Source: Streptomyces sp. ASQP_92
Lineage (GTDB): Bacteria > Actinomycetota > Actinomycetes > Streptomycetales > Streptomycetaceae
DNA: 64,000 nucleotides
Reading direction: 5' to 3'
Assembly: GCF_025399895.1 (NCBI RefSeq)
Contig: NZ_JAODUA010000003.1
Location: 310,001-374,000, forward strand
In this document: positions 44,307-52,850 of the stretch, piece by piece
How positions within the stretch are numbered: the first letter of the stretch is position 1
How the letters are laid out: every line of letters begins with the position of its first letter
Notes under the pieces: generated by a model
The model's database searches: none
Told to the model about the DNA's origin: nothing
Seen by the model: the letters and a program-made list of their open reading frames with translations, nothing else
Made by a program: the position numbers and the translations under genes

Positions 44307-45576
44307 TCAGGAACACCGCGCCCGCCACGACGATCAGCGCGCCGCCCGCGACGCCCAGCGCGATCCCGACGCCGCCGCTCTCGCCCTGCGCGGCGGCGGC
44401 CCGGTCGAGACGTTTCTTCACCACGTCCTGCGCGCCGCCCGAGCCGGTGCCCTTGTCGGCCGTCGCGGACTTGGGCGGCACCAGCTCGCCGACCGGGGTG
44501 ACCTTGCCACTGGCGGCGAACCCCCAGTCGAGCAGGCGGGCCGCCTCCTTGTAGACGGCCTGGCTCTCCGTCGACTCGGGGTTCATGACGGTGACCAGCA
44601 GCACCTTGCCACCGCGCTCGGCGACGCCCGTGAAGGTGGCGCCCGCGTTGGTGGTGTTGCCGTTCTTGACGCCCGCGATGCCCTTGTACGGACTGAGCCC
44701 GACGTCACCGGTGAGCAGCCGGTTGGTGTTCTGGATCTCGGACATCTCGCGCTTCTTGTCCTTGCCCTCGACACCGGGGAACTTCGCGGTCGCCGTCGCG
44801 CAGTACTCGCGGAAGTCCTTGTTCTGGAGCCCCGAGCGGGCGAACAGCGTGAGGTCGTAGGCGCTGGAGACCTGGCCCGGCATGTCGTAGCCGTCCGGCG
44901 AGACCACACGGGTGTCCAGGGCCTGGAGCTCGTCGGCCCGGGCCTGCATGTCCTGGACCGTCTTGGTCACGCCGCCGTTCATCGAGGACAGCACGTGCAC
45001 GGCGTCGTTGCCCGAGCGCAGGAACACCCCGAGCCACAGGTCGTGCACCGAGTACGTCAGGTTCTCCTTGACGCCGACCATGCTGCTGCCCGCGCCGAGG
45101 CCGGCCAGATCCTGCGCGAGGACCGTGTGCTGCTGGTCCCGGGGGAACTTGGGCAGCACGGTGTCGGCGAACAGCATCTTCAGGGTGGAGGCGGGCGGCA
45201 GCCGCCAGTGCGCGTTGTGCGCGGCAAGGACCTGGCCGCTCTCGGCGTCCGCGACGATCCAGGACCGGCCCGTCACCTGCTGCGGCAGCACGGGCGCGCC
45301 GGCGCCGAGCCGCACCTGGGTGCCGGCCTCGCCCAGCGGGGCGCCGCCGACCTTCGACATGCCGGTGGGGGGCGCGTCATTGCGCTTGCCCGGCGCGCCG
45401 GGCGTGGCGGAGGCGGCCGGCTTGTCGTCCCGGGGCAGCGCGAGGGCGGCGGCCGGGGCGAGCGCGGGCAGCACGGCCGCGGCGGCCACGGCGACGGACA
45501 GGGCGAGCCGTGCGGGACGGCGCGGACGCGGGGTGCGCCGGGGGGCGGCGCTCTTCTTCACGTTCAGGGCAGACAC
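44275..45576 (-). CDS. D-alanyl-D-alanine carboxypeptidase
   Basis: About 433 aa, a class-A low-molecular-weight PBP that trims peptidoglycan stem peptides. Seen: a signal/anchor ([23 protein letters not shown]), active-site S-T-L-K (PPASTLKM), S-G-N (LRSGNDAVH) and K-N-G (AGVKNGNTT) in place of the common K-T-G. One C-terminal membrane segment with a basic tail follows (LGVAGGALIVVAGAVFLINRRW). GTG 45576 was chosen because the signal starts ~20 residues later; ATG 45615 is possible. An imperfect palindrome, ACGTTC-GA-GAACGT (45575-45588), lies over the start. The gap 45577-45827 shows nothing else. Confidence 0.88.
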   Translation of the reverse strand: MSALNVKKSAAPRRTPRPRRPARLALSVAVAAAAVLPALAPAAALALPRDDKPAASATPGAPGKRNDAPPTGMSKVGGAPLGEAGTQVRLGAGAPVLPQQVTGRSWIVADAESGQVLAAHNAHWRLPPASTLKMLFADTVLPKFPRDQQHTVLAQDLAGLGAGSSMVGVKENLTYSVHDLWLGVFLRSGNDAVHVLSSMNGGVTKTVQDMQARADELQALDTRVVSPDGYDMPGQVSSAYDLTLFARSGLQNKDFREYCATATAKFPGVEGKDKKREMSEIQNTNRLLTGDVGLSPYKGIAGVKNGNTTNAGATFTGVAERGGKVLLVTVMNPESTESQAVYKEAARLLDWGFAASGKVTPVGELVPPKSATADKGTGSGGAQDVVKKRLDRAAAAQGESGGVGIALGVAGGALIVVAGAVFLINRRWPLRRR

Positions 45577-45827
45577 GTTCGAGAACGTACAGGCTGCGGC
45601 CACCGAACCGATCATCGTATGGATGACCCGCCGAAAGCTCCCACCCGGGCGGAGGTGCCGGGCGCCCGCGTCCACCAGTGCGGGGGGACCCGGCCACCCT
45701 CGGCGGGCTGCCGAAGCCCTCGCGTATCCGGCGGCCCGGAGAAGACCGCCGGAGCCAGCCGCGCGGCGGAGGTCGATCATCATCGGGGACGACCCGCCCG
45801 GCGCCGTCATCCGGCCAGGATGACGTC

Positions 45828-46442
45828 ATGACGATCAAGCTGTTCGCGGACGACGTGGCGGGGCCGGTCCCGTGTCGGCCATCCCGCATGCGCCCGGGCG
45901 CGTGGCCGGGGCTCGCCGCCGCGGCATGGGGGCTCCTGTTCGCGGCACCCAGTTTCGCCTGGGCGCTGGGCTTCACCTTCGGCGCGCGGACGACGGTGTC
46001 ACCGTCCCTGGTGAAACTCGCCGACGACCGGGTGACCTGGTTCATGGCCGTCCTGTGGGTCACCGGTCTGCTGAAGCTCCTGGGAGCCCTGATCGGTATC
46101 GGCCTGACCCGCCCGCGCGGCCGATGGACCGGCCGACTCGTGGTGTTCTGCGGTGGCGGCGCGGCGGTGTTGCTCGCCTGGCACGGGTGTCTCTTCGTCG
46201 TCCATGGGCTGCTGGTCGAGGCCGGGAGCCTCTCCGTCGCGCCCGACCTGGCCGGGCTGACCCGCTGGTACCTCTTCCTGTGGGGACCGTGGTTCACCGT
46301 CGGCGGTCTGGCTTTCGCTGCCGCCACCATCCGGTATGTCCGACGACCGGGCGCCCGGGGCGAGTCGCGACTCCTTGGAGCCCTGGGGGCGCTCGGCGCC
46401 CTGCTCCTGTCGGCGGGGTCGATGATCACCGGGGTCGGCTGA
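45828..46442 (+). CDS. DUF3995-like membrane protein
   Basis: 204 aa, four membrane segments (WPGLAAAAWGLLFAAPSFAWALG, WFMAVLWVTGLLKLLGALIGIGL, LVVFCGGGAAVLLAWHGCLFVVHG, WYLFLWGPWFTVGGLAFAAATI). This is the pattern of DUF3995 proteins, with unknown function. ATG 45828 follows AGGATGACGTC. It stands alone. Confidence 0.75.
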   Translation: MTIKLFADDVAGPVPCRPSRMRPGAWPGLAAAAWGLLFAAPSFAWALGFTFGARTTVSPSLVKLADDRVTWFMAVLWVTGLLKLLGALIGIGLTRPRGRWTGRLVVFCGGGAAVLLAWHGCLFVVHGLLVEAGSLSVAPDLAGLTRWYLFLWGPWFTVGGLAFAAATIRYVRRPGARGESRLLGALGALGALLLSAGSMITGVG

Positions 46443-46499
46443 CGGGCTTCGCGGGGACGGGCCGAGACGACTCGGCAGGGAGCGGCAGCGCCGGGCCGT

Positions 46500-46748
46500 C
46501 TACCGGTCGGCCCGGGCGTTCCGATCGCCCCGGACCCCCCGCAGCCCGATCACGCCGATGATCGTCCCGAAGGCGAACGAGACGATCGCCAGCGTCAGAT
46601 GGACCCAGAAGTACGCCGTGGGCCGGCCGTCGTCGAAGGCGAGCCCGCCGGCGTCGGCCCAGAGGTTCTTGGCGAAGGTCACCCAGACCACCCACGACCA
46701 GACTCCGAACGCGAGCAGGAACCAGGAGACGCGGCGGCTGAGCTTCAT
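46500..46748 (-). CDS. SCO4848-family small membrane protein
   Basis: 82 aa, two membrane segments (SWFLLAFGVWSWVVWVTFAKNLW and YFWVHLTLAIVSFAFGTIIGVIGLRG). I recognise it as the family named after SCO4848; the role is unknown. ATG 46748 has AAGGA 7 nt upstream. Confidence 0.88.
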   Translation of the reverse strand: MKLSRRVSWFLLAFGVWSWVVWVTFAKNLWADAGGLAFDDGRPTAYFWVHLTLAIVSFAFGTIIGVIGLRGVRGDRNARADR

Positions 46749-46938
46749 GGGGAGTCCTTCGGGGTGGGCGGGGCGTTGGCTACCAGAGGTTCGCCACCAG
46801 TATCGAACCGGACATGCCGGTCCCCGCGCGCGGGGCTCCGGGCGCCGGCCGCCCCGTCCGCCGCGCCACCCGCGCCGTGAACACGCGGCTACGGAGAGCT
46901 CCGTCACGCTCGGCCAACGATTCCCTGTGAGAAGAAGG

Positions 46939-46970
46939 TTGACCCTTCCACAATGTGAAGGTTGTGTGAT
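46939..46970 (+). promoter_or_regulatory. MerR-type promoter/operator before the binding-protein gene
   Basis: TTGACC (46939-46944) and a TGTGAT hexamer (46965-46970) are 20 bp apart, an over-long spacer filled by an imperfect palindrome CCTTCCACA / TGTGAAGG. Long spacers with such CCTTC-GAAGG dyads are characteristic of MerR-family promoters. The remainder of the 46749-47049 gap shows nothing else. Confidence 0.6.
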
Positions 46971-47049
46971 TGGGTGAGCGTCATCACAGGCGCAGCGTGT
47001 CGGCTCCGCGCGCCGGGGCAGGGTGGGGCGTTCCGAGGAGAGCACGGCA

Positions 47050-48618
47050 ATGCGGTCGATCCGTATGCGGATGGTGGCGATAGGCGCGGCAGTGGTGGTC
47101 GCCGGAGTCGGGGGCTGGCAGCTGCTGCCGTCGGACCAGGCGAAGAAGGACCCGATCGTCGTCGGCACCACCGACGTCATCACCGCGCTCGACCCGGCGG
47201 GTGCCTATGACGCCGGTTCCTGGGCGATCTACAACAACGTCTACCAGTCGCTGCTGACCTTCCGTCAGGGCAGCACCACGCCCGTCCCGGACGCCGCCAA
47301 GAGCTGCACCTTCGTCGGGCAGAAGCTCCAGACGTACCAGTGTGTGATGCGCGAGGGCATCACGTTCTCCAGCGGGCGCAAGATGACCGCCGAGGACGTG
47401 AAGTACTCCTTCGACCGGATGCTGAAGATCGCCGACAAGCTGGGCCCCGCCCCGCTGTTCTCCATGCTCGCCTCGGTCCAGGCCGAGGGCGACACCGTCA
47501 CCTTCAACCTGAAGAGCAAGGACGCCACGTTCCCGTCCAAGCTGGCGACCGGCGCGGGTGCGATCGTCGACCGGGACCAGTACCCGGCGGGCGCGCTGCG
47601 CACCGAGAACTCGGTGGTCGGCTCCGGTCCGTATCTGCTCAAGGAGTACAAGAAGGATCCCTCGGGGCGGCCGGTCAGCGCCGGCCTGGAGCCCAACCCC
47701 GACTACAAGGGCGCGGTGACCAGACGAGGGCTCCCCATCACCGTCCGGTACTTCGCCGAGGCCGATCAGCTCAGCGCCGCCTGGCAGGCCAAGCAGGTCG
47801 ACGTGGCCCACCGCGAGATGCCGCCGGAGATGCTCGCCAAGCTGTCGCCAAGCCCGGACCTGCGGATCTCGACCTCGCCCGGCTACGACACCCGCCAGCT
47901 CAACTTCAACCTGAAGTCGTCGAGCCCGGTCTCCAAGGTCAAGGTCCGCGAGGCCGCGGCCGCCCTCATCGACCGCGCGGCGCTCGCCTCCGCCGTCTAC
48001 AGCGGCACCGTCGACCCCCTCTTCTCGGTGATCCCGCAGGGCTTCACCGGCCACAGCACCGCGTTCTTCGACGCCTACCCCAAGCCCGACCCGGTCAAGG
48101 CGAAGGGCCTGCTGCGGTCCGCGGGCGAGCAGCTCCCGGTCCGCTTCGACATGGCCTACCGCAAGCTCGGCGCGAACGGCGCGGAAGCCGAGCAGCTCAA
48201 GCAACAGCTGGAGCGCGACGGCCTGTTCAAGGTGACCCTGATCGCCGAGCCGGACTGGCCGAAGATGCAGGAGAACTACGCCGAGGGCAAGTACGACGCG
48301 TACACCGCCGGCTGGCTCGCCGACTTCCCCGACCCGGACAACTTCGCCCAGCCGCTCGTCGGCACCGGCAACAGTCTCCACAACGGCTACTCCGACAAGG
48401 AGACCGACGACATCATCCGGCGCACCCAGGAGTTCACCGACCGGGGCCGGGCCGCCGACGACTTCAAGGCGCTCCAGGAGAAGGTCGCGCAGGACGTTCC
48501 CCTGGTCCCGCTGTGGCAGGGCAAGAACTACGTCCTCGGCAACAAGGACGTCAGCGGTTCGCAGTACCTGTCGGACGGTACGGGCGTGTGGCGGCTGTGG
48601 GAGCTGGGCTGGATCTGA
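47050..48618 (+). CDS. ABC-type oligopeptide-binding protein
   Basis: 522 aa, a family-5 solute-binding protein (DppA/OppA type). Seen: VVGTTDVITALDPAGAYD after an N-terminal hydrophobic segment, the family signature region with WTFNLKSKDATFPS-like text (VTFNLKSKDATF), YSFDRMLKIAD and AGWLADFPDPDNF. There is no lipobox Cys, so it is held by its N-terminal segment or released. ATG 47050 follows GAGGAGAGCACGG. No permease or ATPase genes are adjacent, so it is an orphan. Confidence 0.9.
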   Translation: MRSIRMRMVAIGAAVVVAGVGGWQLLPSDQAKKDPIVVGTTDVITALDPAGAYDAGSWAIYNNVYQSLLTFRQGSTTPVPDAAKSCTFVGQKLQTYQCVMREGITFSSGRKMTAEDVKYSFDRMLKIADKLGPAPLFSMLASVQAEGDTVTFNLKSKDATFPSKLATGAGAIVDRDQYPAGALRTENSVVGSGPYLLKEYKKDPSGRPVSAGLEPNPDYKGAVTRRGLPITVRYFAEADQLSAAWQAKQVDVAHREMPPEMLAKLSPSPDLRISTSPGYDTRQLNFNLKSSSPVSKVKVREAAAALIDRAALASAVYSGTVDPLFSVIPQGFTGHSTAFFDAYPKPDPVKAKGLLRSAGEQLPVRFDMAYRKLGANGAEAEQLKQQLERDGLFKVTLIAEPDWPKMQENYAEGKYDAYTAGWLADFPDPDNFAQPLVGTGNSLHNGYSDKETDDIIRRTQEFTDRGRAADDFKALQEKVAQDVPLVPLWQGKNYVLGNKDVSGSQYLSDGTGVWRLWELGWI

Positions 48619-48739
48619 GGTCCGGCCGCCCCCGGGACGGCGGCCGCGACCGGGCGGGATTGACCCAAAGGGCTTCTGTCCGGGGGCCCACCGGTTCTGC
48701 TCCATTGACCGCGCACGGGCACGCTGCTTCCGTCGAGGG

Positions 48740-50938
48740 ATGCGCCTCTCCCGTCGTACGCTCCTGAGCTCACTCGCCGGCTCGGCCCTCGCGGTCGGCG
48801 CGGGCTCCGAGGCCGGACACGCCGCCGGAGCGGCGGCCGCGGCCACCCGGGGGCCCGCCGCGCGGGCCCTGGCCCGGCTGCTGCCCGACCACCGCGATCA
48901 GGTCACCTTCCGCACGGTGGCGCGCACGGCCGGCCACGACCGCTTCCGGGTGACGGGCGGGCCCGGCGACATCCTCGTCGAAGGCACCACGCCGGCCGTC
49001 CAACTCACCGGATTCCACACGTACTTGCGCCAGGTCGCCCAGGCCCACATCTCCTGGGCCGGCGAACAGGCCAGGCTGCCGCGCCGGCTGCCCGGGGTCC
49101 CCGCGCCCATCGGGCGAACCGCCAACGTCACCCACCGCTTCGCCTTCAACGACACCAACGACGGCTACACCGGGCCCTACCACGACTGGTCCTACTGGGA
49201 GCGCGAACTCGACGTCCTGGCGCTGCACGGCTACAACGAGGTCCTCGTCTACCTCGGCGCCGACACCGTCTACCACCGGACCTTCCTCCACCACGGCTAC
49301 CACGACGCCGAGTTGCGCACCTGGATCCCGGGTCCCGCGCACCAGCCGTGGTGGCTGCTCCAGAACATGTCCGGCTTCGGCGGCCCGGTCTCCACCCAAC
49401 TCCTCGACCAGCGCGCCGAGTTGACGGTCCGTATCGTCGACCGGCTGCGGGAGCTGGGCATGACGCCGGTGCTCCCCGGCTACTTCGGTACGCTCCCGCC
49501 CGGCTTCGCCGCCCGCAACCCCGGCGCGCATGTGGTGCCGCAGGGCGTGTGGGGAGGCTTCCCCCGCCCCGACTGGCTGGACCCGCGCTCCGACCACTTC
49601 CGCCGGGTCGCGGCCACCTTCTACCGCGTACAGGCCGAACTGCTCGGCGCCACCACGCTGTACAAGATGGACCTGCTCCACGAGGGCGGCACACCCGGCG
49701 ACGTACCGATCGGGGAGGCCGCGCGGGCCGTCGAGAAGGCGCTGCGCACCGCGCACCCCGGGGCGATCTGGACGCTGCTCGGCTGGCAGCACAACCCCCA
49801 CCGGGAGATCATCGAAGCGGTCGACAAGACCAGGCTGTTCGTCGTCGACGGCCTCTCCGACCACTACCCCTCGGTCACCGACCGCGAGGAGTCCTGGCAG
49901 GGCACGCCCTACGCGTTCGGCTCCATCTGGAACTTCGGCGGCCACACCGCCATGGGCGCCAACACCCCCGACTGGGCTTCCCTGTACGAGAGTTGGCTCA
50001 CCAAGCCGGACAGTGCGCTCGACGGCATCGCGCTCATGCCGGAGGGCGCGGACAACAACCCGGCCGCCTTCGCCCTCTTCTCCGACCTGGCCTGGACGGA
50101 CGAGGCCCCCGACCTGGAGGACTGGTTCGAGCAGTGGTCCTGCCAGCGCTACGGCGCCCGGGACGAAGGGGCAGAGCAGGCGTGGGACATCCTGCGCCGC
50201 ACCGCCTACGGCACCACCCGGGAGGACTCCTGGAGCGAGGCCGCGGACGGTCTGTTCGGCGCCCGCCCCGACCTGTCGGCGACCTCGGCCGGGTTCTGGT
50301 CGCCGCCCCGGCTGCGCTACGACGCCGAGGAGTTCGCCCAGGCCCTGCCCGCGCTCCTGGCCGTCTCCCCGGCGCTGCGTACGAGCAGCGCGTACCGCTA
50401 CGACCTGCTGGACGTCACCCGCCAGACCCTCTCCAACGAGTCCCGGCGGCTCCTCCCGCGCATCCGGGCCGCCTATGAGGCCAAGGACGAGGAGCGGTTC
50501 GCGCGGCTCACGGGGGAGTGGATGCGCGATCTGGCCCTGCTCGAGCGGGTGGTCGCCACCGACCGGCGCCACCTCCTGGGCCGCTGGATCGCGGACGCCC
50601 GCTCATGGGGCGCGAGCCCCCCGGAGCGGGACCGCCTCGCCCATGACGCGCTGTCGCTGCTCACGGTGTGGGGCCCGCGCGCCGCGGCGAACGGCGGGAC
50701 CCTGCGCGACTACGCCAACCGCGAGTGGTCGGGCCTGGTGGGCGGCCTCTACACGCTCCGCTGGCGCACCTGCTTCGCCACCCTGACGACCGCCCTGGCA
50801 TCGGGGCGCCCCCCGGCGGCGGTCGACTGGTACGCCCTGGAGGACACCTGGGTGCGGACGCATCCGGTGTATCCGGTGGAACCCAGGGGCGACATCGTGA
50901 AGGTGGCGGGGGAGGTGCGGGACGCCCTGGGCCTGTGA
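48740..50938 (+). CDS. GH89 alpha-N-acetylglucosaminidase
   Basis: 732 aa, a secreted glycosidase removing terminal alpha-GlcNAc. A twin-arginine signal (RLSRRTLLSSLAGSALAVG) opens the protein. The GH89 core shows WSYWERELDVLALHGYNEVLVY, GVWGGFPRPDWLDP, MDLLHEGGTP with a likely catalytic Glu, and IWNFGGHTAMGA. ATG 48740 is close behind the binding-protein gene (121 bp) but a hairpin-free gap suggests a separate promoter. The GH20 enzyme at 56605 makes a second hexosaminidase in the window. Confidence 0.92.
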   Translation: MRLSRRTLLSSLAGSALAVGAGSEAGHAAGAAAAATRGPAARALARLLPDHRDQVTFRTVARTAGHDRFRVTGGPGDILVEGTTPAVQLTGFHTYLRQVAQAHISWAGEQARLPRRLPGVPAPIGRTANVTHRFAFNDTNDGYTGPYHDWSYWERELDVLALHGYNEVLVYLGADTVYHRTFLHHGYHDAELRTWIPGPAHQPWWLLQNMSGFGGPVSTQLLDQRAELTVRIVDRLRELGMTPVLPGYFGTLPPGFAARNPGAHVVPQGVWGGFPRPDWLDPRSDHFRRVAATFYRVQAELLGATTLYKMDLLHEGGTPGDVPIGEAARAVEKALRTAHPGAIWTLLGWQHNPHREIIEAVDKTRLFVVDGLSDHYPSVTDREESWQGTPYAFGSIWNFGGHTAMGANTPDWASLYESWLTKPDSALDGIALMPEGADNNPAAFALFSDLAWTDEAPDLEDWFEQWSCQRYGARDEGAEQAWDILRRTAYGTTREDSWSEAADGLFGARPDLSATSAGFWSPPRLRYDAEEFAQALPALLAVSPALRTSSAYRYDLLDVTRQTLSNESRRLLPRIRAAYEAKDEERFARLTGEWMRDLALLERVVATDRRHLLGRWIADARSWGASPPERDRLAHDALSLLTVWGPRAAANGGTLRDYANREWSGLVGGLYTLRWRTCFATLTTALASGRPPAAVDWYALEDTWVRTHPVYPVEPRGDIVKVAGEVRDALGL

Positions 50939-50939
50939 A

Positions 50940-51695
50940 CTAGCCCTTGCGGGCAGGCTTCTTGCGGGAGGCGGCGGCCTCGGCCATCCCCGGCAGGAAG
51001 TCGGTGAACAGCTCGTGCACCTCGTGGACGAGCGGCCGCAGCACCCGGAACCGGGCCAGGGCGACCCCCCGGGTGGTGAGCTTGGCCCCCCGGGACGCGA
51101 GCCGATAGCTGCGCTCGCGGCCGGGCGAGCGGTCGAACACCCAGTACAGGACGAGCCCCATCTGGGACAGCCACATCAACTCGGGCAGGACGTCGACGAG
51201 TTCGGCCGGCACCTTGGTCTTCGTGCCGGCCAGCACCTCCCGGTGCACCGAGATCGCGGCCTCCCGCGCGTGCTCCGACTCCTTGGAGAACGGGCTGAGC
51301 GGACTGTCCGGATCGGCCGCGTTCTTGAAGAACTGCGCGGCGAACTCGTGGTAGGGCGAGGCGATGTCGAGCCAGACCCGCAGTACCCCGGCGAGCCGCG
51401 CCTCCAGATCGGTCTCGGTCTCCAGCACCTCCCGCACCGCCGCCTGGTGCTCCGCCGCGATCCGGTCGTAGAAGCCCTGGATCAGGTGCTCCTTGCCGGC
51501 GAAGTAGTAGTACGCGTTCCCGACCGAGACCCCGGCCTCCTGTGCGATGGCCCGCATCGTGGTCTTGTCGTACCCCCGCTCCTGGAAGAGCCGCATGGCG
51601 GTCTCCAGGATGAGCGAACGGGTCTGCTCCCCCTTGGCGGGGCGGGCCCCGGCCGTACCGGGGTCTGTCTCTTCAGGCGCGTTCTCTGCTGGCAC
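50940..51695 (-). CDS. TetR-family regulator
   Basis: 251 aa. The HTH is clear: AMRLFQERGYDKTTMRAIAQEAGVSVGNAYYYFAGKEHL, about residues 32-70. The ligand domain has no assigned family. The C-terminus is basic (RKKPARKG). GTG 51695 is the start. It lies 1 bp from the GH89 stop, convergent, so it is not necessarily its regulator. Confidence 0.92.
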   Translation of the reverse strand: MPAENAPEETDPGTAGARPAKGEQTRSLILETAMRLFQERGYDKTTMRAIAQEAGVSVGNAYYYFAGKEHLIQGFYDRIAAEHQAAVREVLETETDLEARLAGVLRVWLDIASPYHEFAAQFFKNAADPDSPLSPFSKESEHAREAAISVHREVLAGTKTKVPAELVDVLPELMWLSQMGLVLYWVFDRSPGRERSYRLASRGAKLTTRGVALARFRVLRPLVHEVHELFTDFLPGMAEAAASRKKPARKG

Positions 51696-51760
51696 GGCAA
51701 GAGCCTAATCGGCCAGGCCGGTGCGGGTGGCGCGAGGGTTCCGGCCGCCGCCGGTGCGGC

Positions 51761-52012
51761 TCAGTCCTTCTTGCGGGGCTTGGGCTGGGCGGCCTTCAGG
51801 ATTTCCGTCACGTCGAGGGTGACCTTGGCGCCGAGCGAGTCGGGCAGGGTGATGAGCTCGCCCGGTGCGCGGACGCGGTGGGTCGCGTACTCGTTCTCCT
51901 CCGGGTCGGTGAGGACGTGGATGCGGTTGTGCTCGCGGTCCACGATCACGTACACCGGCACGCCGGCCCGGGCATAGGCGCCGACCTTGGTGCGCAGATC
52001 ACCGTACGTGCG
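51761..52012 (-). pseudogene. 5'-truncated Uma2-family gene
   Basis: The C-terminal third of a Uma2 protein is preserved: RTKVGAYARAGVPVYVIVDRE, then PGELITLPDSLGAKVTLDV. The family's N-terminal two-thirds, including the first catalytic acidic residues, are missing; homology stops at about 52012, exactly where the sdh terminator hairpin begins. GTG 51961 would give a 66-aa product at most. I call it a remnant. A second Uma2 gene starts at 63658. Confidence 0.75.
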
Positions 52013-52013
52013 A

Positions 52014-52056
52014 GAGGGCCCCGCCCCCGGAAGCGACTTCCAGGTGCGGGGCCCTC
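52014..52056 (-). terminator. Terminator of the sdhCDAB operon
   Basis: GAGGGCCCCGC (52014-52024) pairs with GCGGGGCCCTC (52046-52056) to give an 11-bp stem, about 18 bp after the sdhB stop. The Uma2 remnant begins on its far side. Confidence 0.75.
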
Positions 52057-52073
52057 GTCGGACTCGTACAGGA

Positions 52074-52850
52074 TCAGAAGCGGCGCGTGATCAGGGCGCG
52101 CTTGACTTCCTGGATGGCCTTGGTGACCTCGATGCCACGGGGGCACGCGTCGGTGCAGTTGAACGTGGTGCGGCAGCGCCACACGCCGTCCTTGTCGTTC
52201 AGGATCTCCAGGCGCTGCTCGCCCGCCTCGTCACGGCTGTCGAAGATGAAGCGGTGCGCGTTCACGATCGCGGCCGGGCCGAAGTACTGGCCGTCGTTCC
52301 AGAAGACCGGGCACGAGGACGTGCACGCCGCGCACAGGATGCACTTGGTCGTGTCGTCGAAGCGCTCGCGGTCCTCGGGCGACTGGAGACGCTCGCGCGT
52401 CGGCTCGTTGCCCTTGGTGATGAGGAAGGGCATCACGTCGCGGTACGCCTGGAAGAACGGCTCCATGTCCACGACCAGGTCCTTCTGGACCGTGAGGCCC
52501 TTGATGGCCTCGATGGTGATGGGCTTGGAGGGGTTGATGTCCTTGATCAGCGTCTTGCAGGCGAGACGGTTCTTGCCGTTGATGCGCATGGCGTCGGAGC
52601 CGCAGATGCCGTGGGCGCACGAACGACGGAAGGTCAGCGACCCGTCGATGTCCCACTTGATCTTGTGGAGACCGTCGAGCACGCGCTCCTTCGGGTCGAT
52701 CTCGAACTGGAAGTCCTCCCACGTCGCCTCGTCCGAGATCTCCGGGTTGAAGCGGCGGACGCGGAAGGTGACCGTGATGTACGGCGAGTCGGCGAAGCCG
52801 GGCTCCGGCGCGGCGGCCTTGTCGTCCTTGCTGAGGGTCGGGGTTGCCAT
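52074..52850 (-). CDS. sdhB: Succinate dehydrogenase iron-sulfur subunit
   Basis: 258 aa. It carries electrons from FAD to quinone through three clusters. Seen: the 2Fe-2S ligands in RSCAHGICGSDAM, and the 4Fe-4S and 3Fe-4S ligands in CILCAACTSSCPVFW and CTDACPRGIEV. ATG 52850 shares one base with the sdhA stop. Confidence 0.97.
   Translation of the reverse strand: MATPTLSKDDKAAAPEPGFADSPYITVTFRVRRFNPEISDEATWEDFQFEIDPKERVLDGLHKIKWDIDGSLTFRRSCAHGICGSDAMRINGKNRLACKTLIKDINPSKPITIEAIKGLTVQKDLVVDMEPFFQAYRDVMPFLITKGNEPTRERLQSPEDRERFDDTTKCILCAACTSSCPVFWNDGQYFGPAAIVNAHRFIFDSRDEAGEQRLEILNDKDGVWRCRTTFNCTDACPRGIEVTKAIQEVKRALITRRF

Noticed and set aside
45575..45588. LexA box at the D,D-carboxypeptidase start
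   Set aside because: The dyad is GTTC-GA-GAAC, whereas the LexA site is GAAC-N4-GTTC; the arms are in the wrong order and the spacer is too short.
51761..51961. An intact 66-aa gene
   Set aside because: The upstream in-frame codons continue the Uma2 homology (RTKVGAYARAG) before any start, so it is the tail of a truncated gene.
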